NCBI GenBank assembly: GCA_900319695.1
Contig: ONPN01000010.1
Span: forward strand, 33,050-97,049
Direction of reading: 5' to 3'
Source of the DNA: an uncultured Eubacteriales bacterium
GTDB lineage: Bacteria > Bacillota > Clostridia > Oscillospirales > Oscillospiraceae
Length of the DNA stretch: 64,000 bases
The position numbers were made by a program, and so were the translations under genes. Each line of letters begins with the position of its first letter. Position 1 is the stretch's first letter. Shown piece by piece: positions 9,252 through 18,748 of the stretch. The notes under the pieces were generated by a model. It searched no databases. It saw only the letters and a list, made by a program, of their open reading frames with translations, and was not told where the DNA came from.

Positions 9252-10808
9252 ATGAAGAGAGCACTTTCCCTCACGCTCGCACTCACCCTCTGTCTGACCC
9301 TTCTGATCGGCTTCGGCGGCAGCGCCCATGCCGAGGGAGGCGTTCTGAACATCGCGCTGGACGGCCAGCCGGAGCATCTTGACGTCGCCATGACCACGAT
9401 GGACATCGCCTCCGAGGTCGTCTACGGCTCCGTGTATGAAAAGCTCGTCGCCTTCAGCATCGACAACCAGCTCATCCCCGAGCTCGCCGAGTCCTGGGAG
9501 CTGAGCGACGAAAACTGCGTCTACACCTATCACCTGCGCCACGGCGTCCTCTTCCACAACGGTGAGGAGATGAAGGCCGCCGACGTGGTCGCCTCCATGA
9601 ACCGCTGGATCGACGCGGCGAACAACGCGAGCTCCCTCGTGGGCGGCGCGCACTTCACCGCCGTGGACGACTACACCGTCGAGATCCGCATGGAAAACGG
9701 CACCCTCTATCTCAATGAGATGATCGCCGGTCTCGGCCAGCAGGCCGTCATCATGCCCGCCTCCGTCATCGCCTCCGTCGGCGAGGGCGAGCTTGTCAAG
9801 GACGTGATCGGCACCGGCCCCTACGCCTTCGACAGCTGGAAGGCCGACCAGTACATCCGCCTGAGAGCCTTCGACGGCTATCAGCCCTACGGCGAGCCCG
9901 GCAGCTACTCCGGCTGGGGCGGCTACAAGACCGCCTGGTATGACGAGGTCAACTTCTACTTCCCCGGCGATAACGCCACCGTCGTCTCCGGCATCCAGAC
10001 CGGCGAGTTCGACCTGGCCGACCGTCTCAACGGCGACGATTACGACACCTTCGCCGGCGACGAGGACTTCACCATCTTCTCCGCCGAGGCCGAGATGCCC
10101 ATGCTGATCTTCAACAAGTCCCAGGGCGTGGCCTCCGACGCGCTTGTCCGCCGCGCGGTGCAGGCCGTTGTCAACTGCGACGATCTGCTCTTCGCCTCCT
10201 ACGGAAACCCCGACCTCTACAAGGCCTACTCCTCTTACATGTTTGAGGGCTCCAACTGGTACACCGAGGCCGGCAGCGACTGCTACAACCAGAACGATCC
10301 CGAGACCGCCCGCGCCCTGTTTGACGAGGCCGGCTGGTCCGACAGCGACGTGTTCCGCATCCTGGTCCGCACCGACGTCTCCGACTTCTACGCCCAGGCC
10401 CAGGTCATCCAGGAAGAGCTGCGCGGCATCGGCGTCAACTGCGAGCTGGTCGCCTACGACGCCTCCTCCTACAGCGACGTGCGCAACAACCACCCCGAGT
10501 CCTGGGACGCCTTCATCACGAGCTTCGGCCCGAAGGTGCTTCCGAACATGAACCTCTTCCTCTCCGCCTCCTGGGCCGGCTGGTGCACGGATGAGCACAT
10601 CCAGAGCGAGCTTGCGGCCATCGCCTCCGGCACCGATCTCGACTCCGCCCACGCCGCGTGGGAAGCCCTGCAGGCCTACATGTACGAGGAATCCGTCCCC
10701 GTCGTCAAGTTCGGCAGCACGCAGCTGAGCGGCGTAAGCACCAGCGCCGTCACCGGCGCCTTCATCAAGGAGCGCCTGGTCTGGATCGACGCCCACCCCG
10801 CCGCCTGA
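9252..10808 (+). CDS. ABC transporter substrate-binding protein, family 5 (peptide type)
   Basis: 518 residues, the usual size for DppA/OppA proteins. It has an N-terminal signal peptide (MKRALSLTLALTLCLTLLIG...SAHA) and the SBP_bac_5 pattern: LAESWELSDENCVYTYHLR, FHNGEEMKAADVV, GTGPYAF, then VRRAVQAVVNCDDL. Unusually for a Gram-positive member, no lipobox cysteine is seen at the cleavage site, so it may be secreted or held by another contact. It should capture peptides or N-acyl amino acids outside the membrane for the permease genes that follow. AAGGAGG precedes the ATG. Codon use is strongly biased to G/C-ending codons, as expected for a highly expressed gene. Confidence 0.92.
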   Translation: MKRALSLTLALTLCLTLLIGFGGSAHAEGGVLNIALDGQPEHLDVAMTTMDIASEVVYGSVYEKLVAFSIDNQLIPELAESWELSDENCVYTYHLRHGVLFHNGEEMKAADVVASMNRWIDAANNASSLVGGAHFTAVDDYTVEIRMENGTLYLNEMIAGLGQQAVIMPASVIASVGEGELVKDVIGTGPYAFDSWKADQYIRLRAFDGYQPYGEPGSYSGWGGYKTAWYDEVNFYFPGDNATVVSGIQTGEFDLADRLNGDDYDTFAGDEDFTIFSAEAEMPMLIFNKSQGVASDALVRRAVQAVVNCDDLLFASYGNPDLYKAYSSYMFEGSNWYTEAGSDCYNQNDPETARALFDEAGWSDSDVFRILVRTDVSDFYAQAQVIQEELRGIGVNCELVAYDASSYSDVRNNHPESWDAFITSFGPKVLPNMNLFLSASWAGWCTDEHIQSELAAIASGTDLDSAHAAWEALQAYMYEESVPVVKFGSTQLSGVSTSAVTGAFIKERLVWIDAHPAA

Positions 10809-10828
10809 ACGTCTTCAACAAAAAACGC

Positions 10829-10862
10829 ACGCAATCCCGCCCGATTTCGGACGGGATTGCGT
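10829..10862 (+). terminator. Attenuator hairpin between the binding protein and permease genes
   Basis: Arms 10829-10843 and 10848-10862 (ACGCAATCCCG with CGGGATTGCGT at their bases, plus an inner CCG/CGG) form a long stem preceded by a run of A. There is no long T-run. Such a hairpin would let the binding protein be made in excess over the membrane parts. Confidence 0.6.
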
Positions 10863-10932
10863 CTTGATTGTGAAACACTTTTATGATATAGTGCATTATC
10901 GTATTGAAGTTTTTAGGAAAGGAGGCGCTCTT

Positions 10933-11880
10933 GTGCTCAAATACATCTTTAAGCGCCTTCTGACGCTGATCCCGGTCCTGCTGGTCGTCTCGGTGACGAT
11001 CTTTCTGCTCATCCATCTCGTCCCGGGCGACCCCGCCGCCGCCATGCTCGGCGAGCAGGCCACCCAGGAGCAGATCGACGCCCTTCGCGAGACCCTGGGT
11101 CTCAACAAGCCGCTGATCGTACAGTATCTGCGCTGGGTGCGCGGGCTGTTCCACGGCGACTGGGGCAGAAGTCTCTTTATGGAGGGCACGATGCTGGAGA
11201 TCATCGGCTCGCATCTGGTGCCCACGCTGCAGCAGACTCTCGTCGCGGTGAGCTTTGCGGCCCTTGTCGGGGTGCCGCTGGGCATGCTCGCGGCGATACG
11301 CCGGGGCGGTCTGACCGACCGGCTGGTCTCGGGCTTTTCCACCGTCGGCGTCTCGATGCCGAGCTTTCTGATGGGTCTCGGACTGGTGCTGCTCTTCTCG
11401 GTGAAGCTGCGCTGGCTCCCCTCCTCCGGGTATAAGGAGATCGCGGACGTCGGCTGGGGAAAGCATCTGCGCTACATGCTCCTGCCCGGCATCGCCCTCG
11501 GCTTTATCGAGATGGGCCTCATCATCCGCATGACGCGCTCGTCCATGCTGGAGATCCTGGACGCGGACTACATGCGCATGGCGAAGGCGAAGGGCGTCTC
11601 CACCGCGAGCATGTTTTTTAAACACGCGCTGAAAAACGCCCTCATCGGCATTCTTACCGTGGTGGGCCTGTCCTTTATCTCCTGTCTCGGCGGTGCCGCC
11701 GTGACCGAGGCCATCTTCAACCTGCCGGGCATCGGCAAGCTCACGCTCAACGCCGTCATGCGCCGCGACTATGAGGTGGTGCAGGCGGTGGTGCTGATGG
11801 TCTCGCTTCTGAACGTCTTGTGCACGCTGGTGCTCGACCTGCTCTACGCCCTGGTCGACCCGCGCGTGCGGCTGAATTGA
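10933..11880 (+). CDS. Peptide-type ABC transporter permease, DppB/OppB family
   Basis: 315 residues from a GTG start, chosen because AAAGGAGG ends seven bases before it; an upstream TTG in the same frame has no such site. The protein has six hydrophobic segments and the BPD_transp_1 signature with the EAA-type loop (MRMAKAKGVS, then HALKNALIGILTVVG). It ends with the typical ALVDPRVRLN. It should form one half of the membrane channel with the next gene's product. It lies after the attenuator hairpin and four bases or fewer separate the stop from the next translation region. Confidence 0.92.
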   Translation: MLKYIFKRLLTLIPVLLVVSVTIFLLIHLVPGDPAAAMLGEQATQEQIDALRETLGLNKPLIVQYLRWVRGLFHGDWGRSLFMEGTMLEIIGSHLVPTLQQTLVAVSFAALVGVPLGMLAAIRRGGLTDRLVSGFSTVGVSMPSFLMGLGLVLLFSVKLRWLPSSGYKEIADVGWGKHLRYMLLPGIALGFIEMGLIIRMTRSSMLEILDADYMRMAKAKGVSTASMFFKHALKNALIGILTVVGLSFISCLGGAAVTEAIFNLPGIGKLTLNAVMRRDYEVVQAVVLMVSLLNVLCTLVLDLLYALVDPRVRLN

Positions 11881-11892
11881 GAGGTGCCGGAT

Positions 11893-12765
11893 ATGACTGA
11901 TCTCTCCTCCGTCCGCCGCGAGCTCCGCCGGGAGCAGCGGCAGCTCAATCTCCGGCGCTTCCTCCGGAACCGCCAGGCCGTCTTCGGCAGTCTCGTGCTG
12001 CTGATCATGCTCTTCATCGCGGTCTTCGCCCCCCTGCTCGCCCCGGCGGACCCGCTGGCGCAGACGGTCTCGAACCGCTTCGCAAAGCCCGGCACCGCGG
12101 GCTATCTCCTGGGCGCGGATAAGCTGGGGCGCGACCTGCTCAGCCGCATCCTCTACGGCGCGCGCGTGTCGATGACCGTGGGCCTGAGCGTGGGGCTGAG
12201 CTCGATGCTGCTGGGTATGACCGTGGGCCTCTACGCCGCGTGGTACCGCACGCTGGACAACATCCTCATGCGCATCTGCGACGGGCTGAGCGCCATCCCC
12301 TCCACCCTGCTCGCCATCGCGCTGATGGCGGTACTCGGCAGCAGCACCTTCAATGTCATCCTCGCGCTGAGCATCGTGTACATCCCGCGCATGGCCCGCA
12401 TCTCCCGCTCCGCCGCCCTGGTGGTCAAGGAGCAGACCTTTATCGAAGCGCTGCAGTCCCAGGGGGCTGGCACCTTCCGCATCCTCTGGGTCCACATCGC
12501 CCCGAACATCCTCTCCACGGTGGTGGTGCAGGCCTCCTACAACTTTGCCAACTCCATCATCACCGAGGCCGCGCTGAGCTTTCTCGGCGTGGGCGTGCCC
12601 GCGCCGCAGCCGAGCTGGGGCAACATCCTCTCCGAGGGGCGCGAGGTCATCACCAAGGCCTGGTGGATGATCGTCTATCCCGGCCTTGCGACGGCGCTGG
12701 CCGTCATGGGTACCAACATCTTCGGCGACGGGCTCCGGGACATTCTCGACCCGCACACGAACTGA
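11893..12765 (+). CDS. Peptide-type ABC transporter permease, DppC/OppC family
   Basis: 290 residues. The ATG at 11893 was chosen over an in-frame GTG at 11884 because GAGAGG sits eight bases before it. It has a cytoplasmic N-terminus rich in Arg, then six hydrophobic segments, the family GADKLGRDLLSRILYGAR motif near the first loop, and the EAA loop EALQSQGAGTFRILWVHIAPN. It pairs with the preceding permease in the membrane. Confidence 0.92.
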   Translation: MTDLSSVRRELRREQRQLNLRRFLRNRQAVFGSLVLLIMLFIAVFAPLLAPADPLAQTVSNRFAKPGTAGYLLGADKLGRDLLSRILYGARVSMTVGLSVGLSSMLLGMTVGLYAAWYRTLDNILMRICDGLSAIPSTLLAIALMAVLGSSTFNVILALSIVYIPRMARISRSAALVVKEQTFIEALQSQGAGTFRILWVHIAPNILSTVVVQASYNFANSIITEAALSFLGVGVPAPQPSWGNILSEGREVITKAWWMIVYPGLATALAVMGTNIFGDGLRDILDPHTN

Positions 12766-12775
12766 GGGCGCAGAC

Positions 12776-13765
<990 letters not shown>

Positions 13766-13771
13766 ACGCGA

Positions 13772-14737
13772 ATGGATCAATCCCTGATACTTAAAGCGGA
13801 AAACATCAAAACCTGGTTTCCCGTCCGCGGACACATCGCCCGCGACGGCAACTGCGTCAAGGCTGTGGACGGGGTCTCACTGTCCCTGTACCGCGGGAAG
13901 ACCTACGGCCTCGTCGGGGAGACGGGCTGCGGCAAGTCCACGCTCGGGCGCACGCTCATCCGTCTGCTGGAGCCGACCGAGGGCACGATCCTGCTCGACG
14001 GCACGGATATCACGCATTTCTCCCCCTTCTGGCTCCAGCTCTACCGCGCCAGAATGCAGATGGTCTTTCAGGACCCCTACAGCTCCCTGGACGGGCGCAT
14101 GCACGTCGGCGATATTCTGATGGAGACCCTCGCCATTCAAAAGCGCGTTCCCCGGAAGGAGCGCATGGAGCTTGTCCTTCAGATCCTCACGGACGTCGGC
14201 CTCCTGCCGGAGCACTTCTACCGCTATCCGCACGAGCTCTCCGGCGGCCAGCGCCAGCGCGTGGGCATCGCCCGCGCCCTTCTGCCGGAGCCGGAGCTCA
14301 TCGTGTGCGACGAGCCGGTCTCCGCGCTGGACGTGTCCGTCCGCTCCCAGATCATCCGCCTGCTTCTCGAGCAGCAGCGCTCGCGAGATCTGTGCTATCT
14401 CTTCATCTCGCACGACATGTCCGTCGTCCGCTATATGGCGGACCGCGTGGGGGTCATGTATCTCGGCCATCTGGTCGAGGAGGCGGACACCGACGAGCTC
14501 TTTGAGCACCCCCGCCACCCCTACACGCAGGTCCTGCTGAGCGCGGTCCCGACCCCGGACCCCAGGACGCACCGCAAGCGCATCGTCCTGGAGGGGGATC
14601 TCCCCTCCCCGCTCGATCCGCCGACGGGCTGTCCCTTCCACACCCGCTGTCCCCGATCGGCCAGGCGCTGCGGCGAGCAGATGCCGGACATGCGCGAGTG
14701 CGCCCCCGGTCACCTCGTCGCCTGCCACTTCTCATAG
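13772..14737 (+). CDS. Peptide-type ABC transporter ATP-binding protein, DppF/OppF family
   Basis: 321 residues with Walker A GETGCGKS, signature LSGGQRQRV, Walker [13 protein letters not shown], and a C-terminal oligo_HPY region with cysteines ([15 protein letters not shown]). It forms the ATPase pair with the gene before it and closes the deacylase-transporter operon. Six bases separate the two genes and the start is ATG after a GAAGCGAGGTGAAC region. Confidence 0.92.
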   Translation: MDQSLILKAENIKTWFPVRGHIARDGNCVKAVDGVSLSLYRGKTYGLVGETGCGKSTLGRTLIRLLEPTEGTILLDGTDITHFSPFWLQLYRARMQMVFQDPYSSLDGRMHVGDILMETLAIQKRVPRKERMELVLQILTDVGLLPEHFYRYPHELSGGQRQRVGIARALLPEPELIVCDEPVSALDVSVRSQIIRLLLEQQRSRDLCYLFISHDMSVVRYMADRVGVMYLGHLVEEADTDELFEHPRHPYTQVLLSAVPTPDPRTHRKRIVLEGDLPSPLDPPTGCPFHTRCPRSARRCGEQMPDMRECAPGHLVACHFS

Positions 14738-14772
14738 CGGAAAAGGCGCCGGCGGCCGTCCTTCCGAACAGT

Positions 14773-14852
14773 TCATACTAGAACCTCATGAAAACCTTTC
14801 ATTCCTTAAAGGTTTTCATAGCGCCATATGGCGCGTAGAGGTTCTTGTATGA
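14773..14852. repeat. Three-way-junction (cruciform) palindrome
   Basis: Outer arms TCATAC-GAACCTC (14773-14787) and GAGGTTC-GTATGA (14838-14852) enclose two further perfect hairpins: GAAAACCTTT/AAAGGTTTTC (14790-14799 with 14808-14817) and the 14-base palindrome GCGCCATATGGCGC (14821-14834). The layout resembles a small non-autonomous element; it may also terminate the ABC operon. Confidence 0.75.
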
Positions 14853-14905
14853 GACGTGTTTTCAGTGTTTCACGAATTTAATCAAGTAATAGTATCAGAG
14901 CGATA

Positions 14906-14939
14906 CGGAAAGCGGCGGGAAAATTCCTGCCGCTTTCCG
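14906..14939 (+). terminator. Stem-loop upstream of the HD-GYP promoter
   Basis: CGGAAAGCGGC (14906-14916) pairs with GCCGCTTTCCG (14929-14939), 11 perfect pairs around an A/T-rich loop. No T-run follows, so it may be a terminator or merely structure isolating the next gene. Confidence 0.45.
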
Positions 14940-14949
14940 CACATATTTC

Positions 14950-14978
14950 TTGTACGGCGCGGCTTTTCACGTTATAAT
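14950..14978 (+). promoter_or_regulatory. Promoter for the HD-GYP gene
   Basis: TTGTAC at 14950-14955 and TATAAT at 14973-14978, spacing 17; the ATG follows 37 bases later with AAGGAGGGG before it. Confidence 0.75.
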
Positions 14979-15014
14979 TATCATACATAATACTAAGCAA
15001 GGAGGGGCGGTCTC

Positions 15015-16319
15015 ATGTCGCTGCTGAGGACCTATCAGCTTGACCTTATGCTGTACATGAGCGGGATTTGCGGCGTGCTCACGTTCATGACCCTGTTGAC
15101 GGACGCTCTCACCCGCAGGCGCAAGAGTATCCTGGCCCTGATGGAGCTGTCGGCCATGCTGCTGCTCCTCTTTGACCGTGCCTCCTATCTCTACCGAGGC
15201 GGCACGGGCGAGCTTAGCTATCTCATGGTTCGCCTTTCCAACGGGCTGGTCTTCTTTCTGTCGATCTTTATCCCGCATCTGGTGACGCTGTACCTGGAGG
15301 ATCTGTACCGCAACGAGGGCGGGCTTACGTCCGCGCCGCGCACGCTGAAAGCCTGTGAGCTGCTGTTTTACGCGGGCACGGTGCTGATCGTCGTATCGCA
15401 GTTTACGGGGCTCTACTACAGCTTCGACCAGCAGAACGTCTACCACCGTTCGGCGGGCTTTCCCCTGTCTTACACCGTGCCGGTACTGATCGTGGCGATG
15501 CAGGAGCTGACGCTGCTGCATCACCGGACGCGGCTGAACGGCGGTCTCGTCCGCTCCCTGATGCTGAGTCTCGCCATGCCGACGCTTGTGTCCGTCGTGC
15601 AGATCTACTGCTACGGCGTATCGCTGACCAGCGTGACGATGGTCTTCGTGGTCATCGTCTTCTATATCTACGCGCTCAAGGATCTGAGCAAGGCCGTGCA
15701 GGAGGCCCGGCACAACGAGCTTGAGACCCTCCGCGAGTCCGAGCGGCGTGAGGCCGCCATGTTCGAGCAGACCGCCGAGGCCCTTGCCAACGCCATCGAC
15801 GCGAAGGACCGCTACACCCACGGCCACTCTACCAGGGTCGCCGCCCTGTCCCGCCGCATCGCGGAGGAGGCGGGCTTCTCCGCGCACGACTGCGATCAGA
15901 TCTACTTTGCGGCCCTGCTGCACGACGTGGGCAAGATCGGCGTGCCGGACGAGATCATCAACAAGGAGGGCAGGCTCACAGATGCGGAGTTTGAGCAGAT
16001 CAAGCGACACCCGCTCCTGGGCTATCAGATCCTCTCCAGTATCCGCCAGTCTCCTGCCCTGAGCGTCGGCGCCCACTACCACCACGAGCGCTATGACGGC
16101 AAGGGCTACCCCGACGGTCTGCGCGGCGAGGAGATCCCGGAGACGGCGCGCATCATCGCCGTGGCAGACGCCTACGACGCCATGAACTCCACCAGAAGCT
16201 ACCGCGGCCAGCTCTCCCCGGAGAAGACAAGGCGGGAACTGCTTGAGGGGCGCGGAAAACAGTTTGACCCCAAATACGCCGACATTCTCCTGCGTCTGCT
16301 GGACGAGAGGAAGGTGTAA
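15015..16319 (+). CDS. Membrane HD-GYP domain protein (likely cyclic-di-GMP phosphodiesterase)
   Basis: 434 residues. The first 230 or so hold about seven hydrophobic segments; a short helix (HNELETLRESERREAAMFEQ) links them to an HD-GYP domain. The domain is canonical: HSTRVAALSRRIAEEAGF, LLHDVGKIG (HD at about 303-304), HHERYDGKGYPDG (GYP at about 364-366) and IIAVADAYDAM. The family hydrolyses cyclic-di-GMP or related cyclic dinucleotides. The membrane part may sense a signal, as in 7TM receptor proteins. It converges on the SpoIIE-type phosphatase gene with a shared terminator between them. Confidence 0.9.
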   Translation: MSLLRTYQLDLMLYMSGICGVLTFMTLLTDALTRRRKSILALMELSAMLLLLFDRASYLYRGGTGELSYLMVRLSNGLVFFLSIFIPHLVTLYLEDLYRNEGGLTSAPRTLKACELLFYAGTVLIVVSQFTGLYYSFDQQNVYHRSAGFPLSYTVPVLIVAMQELTLLHHRTRLNGGLVRSLMLSLAMPTLVSVVQIYCYGVSLTSVTMVFVVIVFYIYALKDLSKAVQEARHNELETLRESERREAAMFEQTAEALANAIDAKDRYTHGHSTRVAALSRRIAEEAGFSAHDCDQIYFAALLHDVGKIGVPDEIINKEGRLTDAEFEQIKRHPLLGYQILSSIRQSPALSVGAHYHHERYDGKGYPDGLRGEEIPETARIIAVADAYDAMNSTRSYRGQLSPEKTRRELLEGRGKQFDPKYADILLRLLDERKV

Positions 16320-16345
16320 TCGGCGGTGATGCCCAAACAGAGAAA

Positions 16346-16393
16346 CAGGCCCCCGGCAAATACGCATGTGTGTACGTATTCGCCGGGGGCCTG
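16346..16393. terminator. Bidirectional terminator, conserved palindrome (family C copy 1)
   Basis: Left arm 16346-16364 (starting CAGGCCCCCGGC, ending AATACG) pairs with right arm 16375-16393 with one mismatch in 19. It lies between two convergent genes. A very similar hairpin is at 35025-35066, also between convergent genes. Confidence 0.75.
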
Positions 16394-16406
16394 CGCGTGC
16401 TTCCGA

Positions 16407-18569
16407 TTATTCTTTTCCCTTGTATTCCAGGCACAGCATAGTCAGATCGTCGAACTGCTCGGCTTCGCCGACGAAGGCGTCCACCGCGCGGCGGACCTGA
16501 TGGAGCACCTGCTGCGGGTCGGCCTGCATGTCCTCGTTGAGGGCGTCGAGCATGCGGTCTGTACCGAAGAGCTCATTCTCCGCGTTGGTCGCCTCCGGCA
16601 CACCGTCGGTGTAGAGGAAGAGGCGTGCGCCGGGCTGGAGCATGAACTCGTACTCCTTGTATTTCACGCCGTCCATGCCGCCGAGCACGAAGCCGTGCTT
16701 GTCCTTGTAGAGCTCGCATTTCCCGCCGGGCTGCATGAGTACCGGGTACTCGTGTCCGGCGTTTGCGGCCCTGATCTTGCCGGTGCTGATCTCGAGGATG
16801 CCGAGCCAGACCGTGACGAACATCTCCTCACGGTTGTTCTGGCAGATGGTCTCATTGGTGCTGCGCATGATCTCGGCGGGGCTCATGCCCTGCTTGGCGT
16901 AGCTTGCGAGGATGATGCGCGAGGCCATCATAAACAGCGCCGCCGGCACACCCTTGCCGGACACGTCCGCCATCACCATGCACAGGTGGTCGCTGTCCAC
17001 GAGGAAGAAATCGTAAAAGTCGCCGCCGACCTCCTTGGCCGGGTCCATGCTGGCGTAGATGTCAAACTCCGGCCGGTCCGGGAAGGCGGGGTAGGTGTTC
17101 GGCAGCATGTCCGCCTGGATGCGCGTGGCGAGGGCAAGCTCCGTGCCGATGCGCTCCTTCTCGGCGGTGATCTCGGTGATCTGCTCAATGTAGTCCGCCG
17201 TCTTTTTGGACAGGGAGGCAAAGGACTCGGCCAGGATCTCGATCTCGTCGTTGGTGCGGTAGACATCCTCCATCTCAAAGAGGGTGTCGCCGCCGCGCAG
17301 GGTATTGATGCGCCGGGTCATATGCTCGACAGGCTTGACGATGCGGGAGGCGATCAGGAGCGCCCCAACCATGCCCAGCAGGATCAGCACCGTCACCAGG
17401 ACGATGAAAGTCTGGGAGGATTTTTGCGTACCGCTGCGGAAGGCGCCGAGGGCTTTGGCGTTGATGGCCTCGTAGTTTTCGAGCATGGCCTCCGTGGGCT
17501 GGCGGGTGAGGGCCTTGTCCACCACCGACACCACCGTCCAGTCGAGCGTGTCCATCGGCACGCCCGCCATATAGTAATCCTTCCCGTCCACGCTGAGCGT
17601 CCTGAGCCCCGTCGCGCCCTGCAGCGCGTCGCTCACAAAGGCCGCAAGCTCCGCGTTGCCGCTCTGCCGCAGGTCGGGCGCTTCGGCGGAGAGCTCGGGC
17701 TTGAAGCTGCCCTCCTTCATTGGGGAGAAGAGCACCTGCCCGTCGCCGTTGATCACGCAGACGAAGCTGCCCTCGGAGGTCGTGCTCTCCACATAGTCGC
17801 GGATGGAGGTGAGGAACACGTCCGCGCCCACGACGGCGACCAGCTCCCCGTCCCGATAGACAGGGGCTGCGCATTCAAGTGTGGCAATCCCCGTGTAGGA
17901 GTCTGTCTCCACGCCGGTGAAGAACAGCTCGCCGGCTTCGACAGCCTGCCTGTACCACGGACGGTTCCGAACGTCAAGCGTCAGAGGCGTTCCGTCTGAG
18001 GACAGGCAGGACACGGAACGGTTGCTGACGGCCAGCAGATTGCCGTCAGCCGTGCCCACGAAGCAACCGCTCAGCTTATCTGACGACGCGAATCTTGCCA
18101 GCAGGATCTCGCTCATATTCGCCGCAAGCCCCAGCATCTGTGAGTCCTGCGGGTCTACGCCGGGCTCGTGCAGGACATAAGCGGAAGGCACGCCGTCGTT
18201 TTCCGCCAAAGGGGGTGAAAACGGGTGCGGCGGAAACATCTCTGCGTTTGCAAAGAGCTCCGTCGCAAAGGCCTGGAAGGTCTGCACGTCGGTCTTCACA
18301 TCCCCGAAGAGATCGCCCGCGATGTAGGCCTGCAGGGCCGTGGTCTTTGCCATCGTGGACGCGAGCACGCTCTCCATCGTCGCCTCGGACACGGCGGTGA
18401 TGGCCGTCTGCTGCTCCGTGTTCGCCTCTTCGACGACATGGGTCAGGTTCTTCTGCTGGTAGATGCTGACGGCCGCGAACGCCCCGACCAGCGCGAGGAT
18501 CACGATCAGCATCAGATTGAAGATCTTCTGCTGCAGGCCGCCGATTTTGATTCCGTGAATGATTTTCAT
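16407..18569 (-). CDS. Membrane sensor PP2C-type (SpoIIE/RsbU-like) serine phosphatase
   Basis: 720 residues. Order: a membrane segment (about 17-38), a large extracytoplasmic Cache-like sensor (about 40-385, with FFTGVETDSYTG and DYYMAGVPMDTLDWTVVSVV), a second membrane segment (LVTVLILLGMVGALLIAS), a HAMP region, a short coiled helix and a SpoIIE/PP2C catalytic domain (VGGDFYDFFLVDSDHLCMVM, ADVSGKGVPAALFM, NAGHEYPVL, LFLYTDGVPEA). Such proteins dephosphorylate anti-anti-sigma factors to release a sigma factor or act in other partner switches. No anti-sigma partner lies next door; the only RsbW-type domain in the window is on the MATE fusion, a link that is speculative. Confidence 0.9.
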   Translation of the reverse strand: MKIIHGIKIGGLQQKIFNLMLIVILALVGAFAAVSIYQQKNLTHVVEEANTEQQTAITAVSEATMESVLASTMAKTTALQAYIAGDLFGDVKTDVQTFQAFATELFANAEMFPPHPFSPPLAENDGVPSAYVLHEPGVDPQDSQMLGLAANMSEILLARFASSDKLSGCFVGTADGNLLAVSNRSVSCLSSDGTPLTLDVRNRPWYRQAVEAGELFFTGVETDSYTGIATLECAAPVYRDGELVAVVGADVFLTSIRDYVESTTSEGSFVCVINGDGQVLFSPMKEGSFKPELSAEAPDLRQSGNAELAAFVSDALQGATGLRTLSVDGKDYYMAGVPMDTLDWTVVSVVDKALTRQPTEAMLENYEAINAKALGAFRSGTQKSSQTFIVLVTVLILLGMVGALLIASRIVKPVEHMTRRINTLRGGDTLFEMEDVYRTNDEIEILAESFASLSKKTADYIEQITEITAEKERIGTELALATRIQADMLPNTYPAFPDRPEFDIYASMDPAKEVGGDFYDFFLVDSDHLCMVMADVSGKGVPAALFMMASRIILASYAKQGMSPAEIMRSTNETICQNNREEMFVTVWLGILEISTGKIRAANAGHEYPVLMQPGGKCELYKDKHGFVLGGMDGVKYKEYEFMLQPGARLFLYTDGVPEATNAENELFGTDRMLDALNEDMQADPQQVLHQVRRAVDAFVGEAEQFDDLTMLCLEYKGKE

Positions 18570-18623
18570 TGAAACCGCCTTTGCTTTTCGATGTCCGTCC
18601 GGGTTGACATAAATGGATAAGAT

Positions 18624-18652
18624 ATTATATCAGCTATCCCAAGGCACATCAA
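18624..18652 (-). promoter_or_regulatory. Promoter for the SpoIIE-type phosphatase
   Basis: On the minus strand TTGATG (18652-18647) and TATAAT (18629-18624) with 17-base spacing, 55 bases before the start codon. Confidence 0.75.
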
Positions 18653-18691
18653 GAGCAAAGCTCAGATTGTTTCATCTTTTTTCGCCCGCGC

Positions 18692-18719
18692 TTGAATAAA
18701 ACGCGGCGTGTGGTACAAT
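18692..18719 (+). promoter_or_regulatory. Promoter for the iron alcohol dehydrogenase
   Basis: TTGAAT at 18692-18697 and TACAAT at 18714-18719, spacing 16, 30 bases before the ATG. Confidence 0.65.
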
Positions 18720-18748
18720 GTTGAAAATACCGTTTGGGAGGTACTGCC

